40,526 nt of DNA from Trichinella spiralis (Eukaryota; Nematoda; Enoplea; Trichinellida; Trichinellidae). How positions within the stretch are numbered: position 1 is the stretch's first letter; the number at the start of each line of letters is the position of its first letter. The translations under genes were made by a program, and so were the position numbers. The notes under the pieces are model-generated. The model had not been told where the DNA came from and made no database searches. It saw nothing but the letters and a program-made list of their open reading frames with translations. Shown one piece after another: positions 27,733-39,180 of this stretch. Where the stretch lies: contig CM012955.1 in assembly GCA_000181795.3 (NCBI GenBank), positions 991,126-1,031,651 of the forward strand. The letters are read 5' to 3'.

Positions 27733-30700
27733 CTTAGTAGCGCAAACAAAACAAGATGTCACCAATTTGGCTATTTCGTTCATCAAATTTTTCGTCTCTT
27801 GTATAACGCTGTCTACCTGTAAATTGAAATAAACAAAATATATCCATTTGATTGATTTCATTGAACGAACATTTCTGCAATATTTATTTTTTGCAACATA
27901 CTTTATTAAATGTAGCCAATTTGCCAACAGTGGGACTTTTCACAAGAACCTGAAGCTGTTGACAATGGGTTGGAATGCGTTCAAGAGTTTGAAGCAATTC
28001 ATTTTTTTCCGCACTGCCTGGCACCTGAGCAAATTATTATAAATGCAAATTGAAAAAAAAATTTTTTTTAATAAATGAAATTAATCGAATTTACTTCGTA
28101 GCAAAATTCACGAACGTTCCTGTACATTTTGTTCGCTTCTTCGGCAAAAAATTCCGCTTGCGTGAACAAATCGTGCGTGGTTTTGAGCGGCCCGTCACCA
28201 CGGGTGAACAAATACATATTGTAAGCCATGGAAGACATGCTTTTCGCACGCTTGACAATATCATTTTCCGCATACTCGTCCCATTTTTCCGCTTCTGCAT
28301 CCACCTCAGACGTCAACAATTTCATTTCCAAACCAAGTTTCGCTATTTTTTGTTGTTCCTATTCAAAAGCATACATACAATACAATAAAATCATGCAATG
28401 TTAAACAATACTTTCAGATCAGTAAACAAACAAACAAATAAATAAATAAATAAATAACACTCATTAACCTCTGTATCCAAAACGGTCGCCTTCAACACTG
28501 GCTTTGCTGTGCTGCCGTGTTTCTAAAAATCATGATATTAAAATTCAAACATATTTATTTATTTATTTAAAAATTCATCCATTTTTACAACAATAAAACA
28601 GCAAACACGACATATTTTTGCATTTATTAATTATTAAAACTCTCATTCTCGCACAGATTGAACCCTTTTTTTCTGACATATTCCAATTCGACATTTCGAC
28701 ATTCGGTGCAATTGCTGCATATCAAAAAAATAATTATAAAGTTAAACAGCACTAAGAGAAAAGAAAATTGATATTAAATATCTAAATTTCAGCGGACAGT
28801 TTTGCACATATGACGACAAACATTATTGATTTAAAATGTGATATTCACTGCAAAACAATTTTTTAAACTACTTATGGAAAATCGTAGTGAAGAAAAATAA
28901 AATTTATAATTCATTTTCAACAAATGAATGAAAATAAATCGATATTTCAACCAAGCATATGAGCAGAAAGTATCCCTCTCCTGATTGATAAAAGCCACAT
29001 GAACAGCCAAAGTGAAACAGCTGTTTGCCAGAAGCATGCATCCATCTATTTATCTATCTATAGACAGCTAAGGGAGATCTCTAGATTGCACGGATGAGCA
29101 ATGCAATCGACTTAATTTCGACAAACCTCATCGAAATAAATTTAACTGAATATGAATTTATGCGTAATTATAATATTCAATCAAAAGTAGAACTTGAAAA
29201 TTCTTGCATGAAAGCTAAAAAATTTCTACTGATCAATTTTAACAACCTAAGGACAATAACTTTAAGGAAAAACTAAAATAAATAAATAAATAAATAAATA
29301 TAATTTTAAAAAATTAAACTAATTAATTTGGCAAAATTTTCAAATTGCAAATAATTAACACAAAAACGTATAGGTTTCACGAAGAAAACATGTGGAAGAA
29401 AAATGTGTAAAAATAATCAAGAAGAAAATATAACAAAGCAAATAGTGTCTTACTCCAGGCTTTGGAAGTGACATGTAGGATTGTTTTTCGGCCACCTGAC
29501 GTCCATGGCAAGCTACATCGACTTCCTTAGCAAGACGAGCCAATTCATTAATGGCCAGCGACCACGTTTCACAGAACACTTGCAAATTTTCACGTGCTAT
29601 TCGACTAGATGGATGTAAACAGAACGTTCGCCCAGATAAGATTGTCTGAGAAAAAGAGAATCAAACATGCAGAATAAAAGAGAACAATAATGCCACAGCA
29701 ATACCAAAGGAGCCAAAGCTCTGAGATTTCGTTCCGAATGACCAGTGCGCACGTGAAGTGATTCAGTCAATGAAATGTGATGTAAAAGACGACAAACCTT
29801 GAAAATAAATAAATAAATAAATAAATAAATACAATATGAATAAAAATAAGAATGAATGAATGAATGAATAACCTCTTCCATGTGATTAGCATGGTCACGA
29901 AACCGTTCGATAAATTGTTCCACACCATCCACATCGCCAGATACTGAACAAGCTTTTATGCTGGATGTGATCACTTCGTCTTCGTCAGAGCGAAAAACAT
30001 CCGTCGCCTGATCCAAAGCAACCAGCTGCAACTGTTTGCGAAGATCTTTGCAAACTTTAGAAATTCGTACAACCAAACTGTCCACATCGTCCGGTCGGAT
30101 TGGTCCGTTTTCACCCTGCAAAATCAAATGATAAAAAATAAATTCACAAAAAAGGAATTCACAGACGAACCATTTCTGGTTGCAATATGTTGGAAAGCTG
30201 TGTGCGGATTTCTCCGAGAAAATCGATGATTTGTTCACGATGGTGATGATGCGTGTAGGCAGAATCGGTGAAATCTTGAGTCATTTCACACAAGGCATTC
30301 AAAGCGCCGAATATACGCTCCTGAACACCCAAGCCGACATTACCCGTCAAGCGAACCATCTCAAGGGTATCCTAAAGGAATTGTTGCATCAAGAATTTTT
30401 CAATTTTGATGAAGCATCAATAATTTGAAAAAAAAACAAAACTAACCAAAAATTGTTTGATAGCAATATCCGCTGTCAACTGCAAACCGATGTCGAACGG
30501 TTCTTCTTCTGGTCTTACGGAAGCACAATAACGTGCAGGGTCGTACGGGTAAACGCCCTCACAAACGCACAACGCAATCAATTGTAAAGCTGAACGAATC
30601 TGTCTGAAAACGCAATTCCGCACTTGACGAGCCGAATCACATTCTGGATGTCTCAACGTGGTCTTAATAAAATATAATAAAACAATAATAAGTAATTAAA

Positions 30701-33656
30701 GTAGAAAATTCTCAGCAACAAAGTAACCTTAGACGAGGTGAGAAGAAGCATGGTATACTTTTCCAAAATCGACCGACCCATCTGCATTTGAGCACGCCTC
30801 TTTTCACCTTTCAAATCCTATAAAATAAACATATATAATAATGATAATAAATATAATTGAAATCGTAGAAAAGTTCTACTTGTTGACGATCACCGGTTTT
30901 GTGTGCCAAATCGACCATTTCACCGCCGAATTGTGTGAACAGCTTTACAAATTCAGTAAAATTATTCGTGCTTTCCAATCTGGACAGAGTGTAGACGACC
31001 TTCAATAATGAATAATCATATGAACATATTAATAATAATAATAATAATAAATTTTTTTTCTTCAAAACAAACTTTATCTTCAGCACAAATGATCTGCTTA
31101 ACAAGCACACGGTCGGCCAACAGCAGCACTCTGGTTACACTTGAAAGAAGCTGCCTCGTTGCACGAACCAAAAAATTACGATCCACCACAGAACCGTTGT
31201 TGAAATCGGAAATCGTTTTCGACGACAACGATGCTATTGCTGCGCCTTCAAAATTAATCAAATTCCATTTCAAAAATTTAAATATGAACAAAGCATATTA
31301 AATCAACAATCATACGTGCATACAGTAACAAATATGATTGTCAATTTTCAATCGATTTTTTTTAACTTTCAATCTACAGTCAGTTAATTCACTCGTATCT
31401 ATTAACTATTCGAATAATACTTTTTCGTTTTCTTTATTTTTAAATAAAGCAACATAAATCGAAGCGTGTAATAAATTAATAATGTGATATTATTTTCACC
31501 AATAAAAACTGAACACAACTTTCGCTCAAATTTTCAATTGATTTCCCCCAACTGTGCAAAATCAACACTCCAATTTGCCGATGTCAATTCATTAAACTTG
31601 TAAATAAGTTTTTCCAACTGCGTTCAATTTAGCGCATGCAAAAATTAAAATTTCATAAACAAAACAAATAAAACACGACTCAGATTGTACAACGCTTGAC
31701 ATAAACAAGCTAATTTATCAGCTTCTCGAATAAAATTGTTCTTCTCGAATCAGATTCGCCTCAAATACTCAACTGAATTTCGGATTAAATTTCCCCTATT
31801 CCCTCATTTCGACTCGAATCAATAATCATAAGACAACACCATGCATGAGTACGCTTTATCAATAAATCTCCACTCAGGTGTTGCGGCTAATTTCATGTTT
31901 ACTACATTTGCACTCAATGCAAACTGCAAAAACAATGCATTCAACTTTCTCCAAAACAAAGCAGTTATTCAACACTAAAAAGAAACAAACATTCTGTTTG
32001 TTGACAATATCAAGAAGAACAAAATTAAAAAAAAATTCATTAAAAAATTCGATATTTTCATTTTTACTAAATAATATTATTTATTTTATTTTATATAAAT
32101 AAATGAATCCATTTTTACAATCATACTCTAAAATCCAATGGCAATGGACAATTCACGTAAACTAGAATAAAAATTAACCATTAAAATTGTAAATTAATTT
32201 TATCACTGATGAAAAGAAATTATAATTTCAAAGTTACACATTGGTTGTGAATTTAAGCATTATTATTATACGTTGAAAATTATTACAAGAGTCGCAACAT
32301 TTAAATAAAACTTGCCATGCAACAGAACAACGCTTAACATGCCCTTAACAAATAGTTCACTTTTACAAAATCAGCTTAAACTCTACGTTGTAAATGTGAA
32401 TGCCTTCAAATCATTTGAAAACAAAAGTACTCAACCTAGTGACGCAAAGTGATAAATGAACATGTAAATGCTAGACTATAATGTTATAGGAAATTTCTTT
32501 TTTGTGTTTAGTCAGCTTTATAATTAGTTATAAACGCGCAGCAGGGAGAGAGAAAAAAAAGCATGCCAACTACGTGCAGAAACGGCGCCGGCTTGATCGA
32601 AATCATCAAAACGAAAGCTTTCAAGCCAAAAGCCGAACATAGTCAATTATTTATTACAACGCGTTGCTGGCTTGAATGAGCAATTAAAATTGCATATCAA
32701 TCAATCGTTCGCTTTACCTGCACTGCGAGCTTCCTGGCATGCATCATACATTTCCGGTTGGATTTCCACATGTTCATCAGCGATGCTTTCGCCGACGGTC
32801 ACGAAACGCTCAACGGCTGCTTGAACGCAAAAACCAACCTAAAAGCAGTGACAAGTTGAAACGCAAACGAGCTTCGTATTAAAAGCAAAATTCTAACACA
32901 TCACAACATGTACCACAGAATTGGGCTGCATGCTTGCTTGTTCATCAAACGGAGACAATTTAAGCAAAATAAAAAAAAGCACTCAAGCAAAACAGCTTGT
33001 TTGAGGGAAAATCGAAACAGAAAAAGCGCTAGAATCAACAACATCTCAGACGTCTGATTTGACCAACAATAATAAGACGAGAAGCATAATTTCAGAGCAA
33101 ATAAGAGACAAAATGGCGCGTTGATGAAATCAAACAACAAGTACGTGTCTGGAAGAATGAATTACGTGTTTTAGCGTTACAGAAATATTACTGACAAACT
33201 TGACGACAAGCAACACGTCAATAAAAATAACATTTGCAATCATGAATAAGAAAATCGACCCGATCAAAACAAACCCATGGCCACTTCAAAATACTACGAG
33301 CACAGAATGCATTTCAAACATAACCAACAATATTACAGCAAGCAGTGTGAGGTGAACATTTTCCTACTGTAAAAAACAAATAAAAGAGAAAGAAAACCAG
33401 CACCTTCATGATCGCTTTTAATGTCTTTTCAGATTTGATTTTTCCATAGTACTTTTCTCGATGATTTACCAAAGTGGTGATCTAGATCAAAGTGGAAATA
33501 AGAGTTTAAATTTTCATTTGACCGAAACAAAAAGGTTAACGAAAAAACGAACACAACGTGTTCAACCTGTGATACGAGCGGTACAAGAGTTCGTTCAATT
33601 GATTTGGTTTTGATTTCTAACGTTCGAGGATCGAATTTAGTTGCTTGACGTGCCAT
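27733..33656 (-). CDS. CTNNAL1: alpha-catulin (vinculin/alpha-catenin family)
   Basis: Fifteen minus-strand exons: 33567-33656 (ATG 33656), 33404-33481, 32718-32838, 31073-31245, 30880-30999, 30728-30817, 30447-30662, 30171-30371, 29873-30115, 29705-29797, 29454-29645, 28469-28522, 28095-28358, 27902-28024, 27733-27816. They make 714 codons in frame, or 768 residues with the candidate tail exon; human has 734. Catulin landmarks rather than alpha-catenin ones: LEIKTKSIERTLVPLVSQIT at the start, LLSSVTRVLLLADRVLVKQI, FTQFGGEMVDLAHKTGDRQ, EKYTMLLLTSSKTTLRHP, MTQDFTDSAYTHHHHREQI, CRLLHHISLTESL, EKQSYMSLPKPG, LGLEMKLLTSEVDAEAEKW, SSMAYNMYLFTRGDGPLKT and THCQQLQVLVKSP. It is an all-helical cytoskeletal adaptor. 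Nematode CTN-1 and mammalian relatives link dystrophin complexes, BK-type channels and Rho signalling at the membrane cortex. Almost all introns are phase 0. A TATTACTCAG acceptor-like site lies 5 nt before the ATG. Confidence 0.94.
28424..28457. repeat. (AAAC)n(AAAT)n microsatellite in a catulin intron
   Basis: It lies within 12 nt of the exon at 28469-28522, on its donor side. Confidence 0.9.
29274..29301. repeat. (AAAT)n microsatellite in a catulin intron
   Basis: About seven AAAT units. Confidence 0.9.
29803..29870. repeat. (AAAT)n and (AATG)n tracts in one short catulin intron
   Basis: AAAT units at 29803-29831 and AATG units at 29849-29870 make up most of the 75-nt intron between the exons at 29705-29797 and 29873-30115. 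Confidence 0.9.
31029..31051. repeat. (AAT)n microsatellite in a catulin intron
   Basis: About seven AAT units inside the 73-nt intron 31000-31072. Confidence 0.9.
31246..32717. other. long alpha-catulin intron 3, no feature seen
   Basis: The longest firm intron of this gene (1.47 kb). AT-rich, with no exon-like stretch or recognisable element on either strand. Confidence 0.6.
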
Positions 33657-35405
33657 TTTGCTGAGTAATAGTAAAAAATATTTTAATAACTGAGAAACGC
33701 AACTGACAGCGAACCAAACCGATCCAACTCCGACCACACTTCAAAGCTCATTAGTCACACGAGTGTCCCGGCCGGAAATCTGTAGCAGTTCAAACAAAAT
33801 GCGCAGGTATTATTTTTATAATTTGCAGCTGATAATTGCTTTATAATGAATAAATATGAATAATATTGTGATATTTAATAATTTTCGAATTTAATTTCAG
33901 AAAATTAAATATAAATTTTAATTTTAATTTTAACGTAAGTGATTTTATTATTAACATATGATGACGATTGTTTTTCTTCAAAAAATTTGTTTCACCATAA
34001 TGCGAATTAATTATTTTTACACGTTTCTCTGATGATGAACACTTATGATGTTGAATATATTATTATAGCCGACCTATAAATAGGCATTCTTAAGCCCGTT
34101 TGAAGAACGAGTGCATTTTGAGCCAATGCTTAGCAGAGAGCTTCCGGCAGAATTGATTTTCCTCTCCTATCAGTGATAACAATCTGGAAAGAAAACATTA
34201 GACTGATAGAAATCATCAACAACATTATTTCAACTTTTATAATAAAAGTTTGGAAAAAATAATGAGATTAAATTCTATACAAATTATTATTTTTTAATGA
34301 AAATTTACGAACAAATTGCGATGCGCCTGTTATTGTAAAAGTAACATTGTCCATTAAAATTTCTGAGTAATGAATGAATGAATCTGATATAAAAAAGAAA
34401 TTTAGTCCATACTGCTGCACAAAATATACAATTTCTAATTAACAAAACAAGAATATGATAGATTTGGATAAAAATACCTTACGCTTAATAAGTAAGATTA
34501 GCTGTAAAGTTTTTTTTATTTTCTGATTTTTTTTCATTAATCAAATTGTTGGATGTATAATTTATAATTGGAATGGTCCACTTTGGGCAAAATTTTCACC
34601 AAATTTTGATTAAAAAGTCAATATAACTATGAAATAATAATTATTTTCACTACTAATGTTACGTCACTCGTATTAAAGCTACGTAAACCTAAATGGAAAT
34701 GTTTGAACCAATAAAATGGAAAGCTGTAGTAGCTAATCACAGAAAATTAGTTTGAATCAATGAGCAATCAGACAAGAAAAACCAATAAGACTACTGTGTG
34801 AAGGTCCAATAAGATAGCGCGTTAAACGACCAGTAAGAAAAGGTAGTGAAAATTTCACCTGACGTAAACCAAATCCTTGTAATTTAATGAAAATAGTGGC
34901 AATAACAATAAAATAAAATTTAAAATTATTTTTACTTAAAGAAACTTCAAGAAAGTGTGAGATGAAAAACTAAAACAAAAAATATTTAATGCAGGCTTGT
35001 TTGGTAGAAAATAAGGCAGTGATGCAAAACAGAACGGCTTTAAAATTGCTGGCTAAATATTAAATGCATAATCATTCAATAAAACATAAATTTAACGAGT
35101 TTAAATGTCGTTATTATAAAATACAGAGATGGGTGATAAAAACTGTTGTTAATTATACTTGATTTTCAATTTTACTATAAGCAAATTACAGAATTTTGCA
35201 AAATCATTTGTTTTATTATCTATAATATACAATTTATTTATTATATCAATTTCAAAAACATGAAAACAATAATACAATTTTTTATTTTGTAATTTTTTCT
35301 ATTTAGTGGCAAAATTGTTTCGTCAAAAATTTTACCGACTGAATAGTTTTGAAAAAGTTACAATTTCACGCAATTTCTGTTTGAAATTTTATTCAAATCG
35401 TAAAT
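33657..35405. other. shared 5' region of alpha-catulin and ALG10
   Basis: 1.75 kb between two divergent start codons. It is AT-rich beyond about 33800, with no tRNA or exon-like sequence. Promoters of both genes are expected here but no clear motif was identified. Confidence 0.45.
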
Positions 35406-36797
35406 ATGTACGAATTTTCCGACTATATTTTATTCGCCGTCATCCTGTTCTCATCTCAACTGATCGTTCACCTGGTTAACATCGTCGTACCCGCACCTTT
35501 TATTGACGAGATTTTTCATATCGGTCAACTAAACCATTATTGTGCAGGCGACTTTGCTTATTGGAATAGCAAGATCACTACACCACCCGGCCTGTATGTT
35601 ATGACGTTATTTTTCGTGCCCATGCTCGATTCTGTTTATGGAATCCAGGATGTGCGAAGCAGTTGTTCGTTGGAAACGGTGCGCTATTTTAATTCATTCT
35701 TCACTGCTGCATTATACTTGATCAGTGTCAAACTGATGCAGTCGGTTCACGAGAACTATTGTTCATCTGCTAATTTGAAAAACCGAGCCATGATGCAGTT
35801 AACTGCCTTGAACGTGACGATTTTTCCACTTTGTTTTTTCTACACATTTCTGTATTACACCGATGTGTTATCGCTATTTCTGGTTAGCTGGACGTATCTT
35901 TTAGCGAGGCTTCACTATTACAACTGTAGCGCATTTGTTGGATTGTTGTCCTGTTGTGTTCGACAGAGTAATATCGTTTGGGTGGCATTTTCTGCCGCCT
36001 GTGCTTTGTTGGATCAAGTGGAAATCATCGGCAAAAGAAACGACATTGCTCGACCGTTGGAATTGGTATCGTTGAATCAAGTGATCAGTGTTCTGTGGTC
36101 GGATTTTGGTATTTTCAAAGCACTTCTTTGTTCATTATTATCTTACATTCTTGTTGGCATTGGCTTCGTCGTTTTCGTTTACAAAAACAACGGAATAGCG
36201 TTGGGCGATCGTCAGGCGCATCAGTTATCCTTTCACCTGGTGCAGGTTGCCTATTGCGTGGTTGTTTTCCTTGTTTTCAACGTTGCCGTCCTACTACCAA
36301 AACTCGACATTTATGGATTGTTGCTTTGGGCTAAAAGACGAAAGATGCTTTTTTCAATGCTTGTTATTGGTTCGGCTGTTTCCATTGCTCTGTTCACCTA
36401 CGCGCATCCATATCTGCTGGCCGACAATCGTCATTTGACGTTTTACATCTGGCGTCGGTGGTTCATGGCCCACTGGAGTGCAAAGTACTTGCTGATGCCG
36501 GTTTACTTTTTGTGCCTCACTGCTGTGCACAGATCGTTGGAGATGCATTCGTTTTGTTGGAAAATATTATTTTGGCTCACACTGGCATTGGTGACCGTAC
36601 CAAATCGTCTATTGGAACTGCGCTATTTCATCACACCGTATTACATGTGGCGTATCCACGCGAAGGTCCAAAGCATGAAGACATTATTATTTGAATTCAC
36701 GTACAGCGTGTTGATAAATTGTGCTTGTTTGATTTTATTTTTCTACAAAACGTTCAGTTGGCCTGACGAACAACATTTGCAACGTATTATTTTTTGA
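35406..36797 (+). CDS. ALG10: dolichyl-P-Glc:Glc2Man9GlcNAc2-PP-dolichol alpha-1,2-glucosyltransferase
   Basis: A single uninterrupted frame of 463 residues, close to the human ALG10 length. It adds the third, terminal alpha-1,2-linked glucose to the lipid-linked oligosaccharide in the ER lumen, using dolichyl-phosphate-glucose. This is the mark that lets oligosaccharyltransferase accept the glycan. Landmarks: PFIDEIFHIGQ with the DE pair in the first luminal loop, WNSKITTPPGLY, FFYTFLYYTDVLSLF, RQSNIVWVAF, GDRQAHQLSFH, YAHPYLLADNRHLTFYIWRR, KYLLMPVY, LLELRYFITPYY and KTFSWPDEQHLQR at the end. There are about ten or more hydrophobic segments. No intron is visible, unlike its many-exon neighbours. 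GC is higher than the flanks. An AATAAA follows 29 nt after the stop. Confidence 0.95.
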   Translation: MYEFSDYILFAVILFSSQLIVHLVNIVVPAPFIDEIFHIGQLNHYCAGDFAYWNSKITTPPGLYVMTLFFVPMLDSVYGIQDVRSSCSLETVRYFNSFFTAALYLISVKLMQSVHENYCSSANLKNRAMMQLTALNVTIFPLCFFYTFLYYTDVLSLFLVSWTYLLARLHYYNCSAFVGLLSCCVRQSNIVWVAFSAACALLDQVEIIGKRNDIARPLELVSLNQVISVLWSDFGIFKALLCSLLSYILVGIGFVVFVYKNNGIALGDRQAHQLSFHLVQVAYCVVVFLVFNVAVLLPKLDIYGLLLWAKRRKMLFSMLVIGSAVSIALFTYAHPYLLADNRHLTFYIWRRWFMAHWSAKYLLMPVYFLCLTAVHRSLEMHSFCWKILFWLTLALVTVPNRLLELRYFITPYYMWRIHAKVQSMKTLLFEFTYSVLINCACLILFFYKTFSWPDEQHLQRIIF

Positions 36798-36825
36798 AAT
36801 TTTCTCTAGCATTTTTCTTTTGTTC

Positions 36826-36831
36826 AATAAA
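36826..36831 (+). terminator. poly(A) signal of ALG10
   Basis: AATAAA 29 nt after the TGA. Confidence 0.7.
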
Positions 36832-37134
36832 TGATACTATTAGTATATGGAAAAAAGATGATAATGAATTTCGTTCTTTGTCTAAACGTTCTCCGTGTTT
36901 GATTTATCTTGATCAATAAAAAATTTATGCGCAATTTCTCATTTCTGGGGTTAAATGAGCTTGTTCTCAACCTAGTTTCTTCTGCCTCATTTAGTCGAGG
37001 CTCATATCAGCCGAACATCTACGAAGATAATACGGATATCACTTCGGAAAGCAGGCGATCCTCGGCTGAAAGTTCGAAATTCGTAGAACAACTATGCTTA
37101 CTGCACCTATGATGAGGATGAATAATGGCTGAAA
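36832..37134. other. unique flank of the duplication
   Basis: Contains a plus-strand open stretch with SSASFSRGSYQPNIYEDN and then ESRRSSAESSKFVEQLC (about 36970-37100). The composition is protein-like and more GC-rich than the surroundings, but no family is recognised. It is not part of the repeated unit: the corresponding sequence before the second copy differs. Confidence 0.35.
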
Positions 37135-38370
37135 GAAGATCTAACTGTTCGTGAGAACAGTGCCATAGAGCCCACAGTACGCAATGTTACCTATCCAGAC
37201 TTGCTACAGTAATTCTCTTCTCAGTAAAACCATTATTCTTGTTTCGACTGGCCATAGTATGTAAATGTTTCCATACATTAACGTTGAATAAATGATTTCT
37301 GCTTCAAACAGTAATGCGCCACGCACAATGGTACACTTGGAGTCGATAGTCTCAACCGATGTGTTCAGACGGTCTTCCGCTTCTGTTCACACACATGGTG
37401 TGAGAGATACGCAATTTATTGCGACACAAACAATAAGCAAAACACAAATGCACACGCACATACAGACAAACAAACAAAATCATAGCAACCAACCAAGCGC
37501 ACAACAACGTGTTCCCAATACCGTCTCATCCCTGATTTTCAGGCACAAACTGGTATACGGTACTTTTTATTGCTAAAATCATCATCTGAAATTACACTTA
37601 TATGTAATTAAAATGACTTTATTGGATGCGTGTTGCAATCTGAAATATGCTGAAACAAAGAACAGTCACAAACAAACAGCATAATGAAATTTTAAAATGA
37701 ACATAAAAATACAAAATATACTTGAAAACATAACACTTTCAATTTATTATTTTTCTCATAGACTGATTTTAACCATCTTCATAAACTATTGCTGCGAATG
37801 AAATCTACATTGCTCTTAATGAATAAAATTAATGCGCATTATTAAATACTGTATTCAGTGATTCGAGAAACTTTTTAAGAACTGAATTTGAATAATTAAA
37901 TTTCATTTTGGTTATTTGATACTTACTTTTCAAATGTCACAAAAACTCTACTATACCAAGGCCAAAATAACTGTACTGCAGACCAGTTAACTCCAGTAGC
38001 AACTATCAGACTAAGGAATCTGATTCTAAGCTAACAAGCAGTAGTTAGCGAACATGATAAACTAAACCGGGAACAATACTATGCCAATTAGAAAGTCTTT
38101 TTTGTAATAGTAGAATGACGAAAAATTTTTTCAAATACATAGAAAGAATTTATGAACAAAACATTTTTTTCATTATTCTATATTTTATTGTTCCATAATG
38201 AAATAAAATAAAATGTAATAATTATAACTGAGGAAAAACAGTACAAATACAACAACAACAAGAACGACAAGTATAAACAATATATAAGTGAACAATTTCA
38301 ACAGAGTGAAAGCAACAAAAAATAAAAATTCCCAATCAAAAAGTTTCATGTACTTTCTCATAAAAATCAA

Positions 38371-38760
38371 CGGATTCACGAGGTGGCCTGGAGCTTGGCC
38401 TACCGGCGACATAATTCGGAGTTACCAGCCGAGTCATCAACAATTGATGCAACAATTTCCGGTATACATGTACAGGGATGTATATATGAATATGGGCAAC
38501 CACATCAACATATCGATCTTATGCCGGTAAGTTCTATCCGGCGTTCGGAATAGATGCCGTACATGTTACGCTGCAGCCAACGGATTCACGAGGTGGCCTG
38601 GAACTTGGCTTACCGGCGACATAATTCGGAGTTCCCAGTGGAGTCATCACCAATTGAGGCAACAATTTCCGGTATACATATACAGGGATGTATATTTGGA
38701 TATAGGCAACTACATCAACATATCGATCTTATCGCATTAATTTTTACGTGGCATGCGGAA
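38371..38760. repeat. 210-bp internal direct repeat
   Basis: CGGATTCACGAGGTGGCCTG occurs at 38371 and 38581. The ~165 bases after each match at roughly 90 percent and are clearly more GC-rich than the flanks. The first unit is also present in the second large copy (from about 40345). One frame stays open through both units: RIHEVAW-LAYRRHNSE, then ATISGIH-QGCI, then HQHIDL. Confidence 0.85.
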
Positions 38761-38879
38761 TATGAAGGTTGTCCTTTCCGCGATATCACAGTAACAATGG
38801 TAGCTCGAACATTCTAGTACAATTCGATCACACGTTTCGGCGTTCCAGCTGAGTGACCACCGATAGAAGCAAACACTTT

Positions 38880-39180
38880 GATTCAAACACATGAGCTACA
38901 GACAAGAAGCTGCTGCTAGGCTGCCAACATATCCGCTCGTCCATGTACCATCCACAACCCAACGTCATTGTCGAGCGTTTCGAACAGCATCTTCAGCATT
39001 CATGTACGACTGCTTCGACGCTGTACTTGGTGTTCAGTGGACAACGGCACTGTCGTTGATATTGCTGCGCTCACTATTACGCACCCATGCGCTCAAGGAA
39101 GATCTAACTGTTCGTGAGAACAGTGCTATAGAGCCCACAGTACGCAATGTTACCCATCCAGACTTGCTACAGTAATTCTC
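38880..39180 (+). mobile_element. weak remnant of a Gypsy-type LTR retrotransposon integrase
   Basis: Short blocks resemble the C-terminal part of Ty3/Gypsy-type integrases, where a tryptophan block with ALPLVLL leads to RTxxKEDL: here WTTALSLILL and ALKEDL are visible. No reverse transcriptase, protease, gag or clear LTR pair is seen nearby. The element is broken, probably at several places, and old. Its last part was carried into the tandem duplication, so a short piece also sits at the start of the first copy (37135). The family call rests on a few residues only. Confidence 0.35.
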
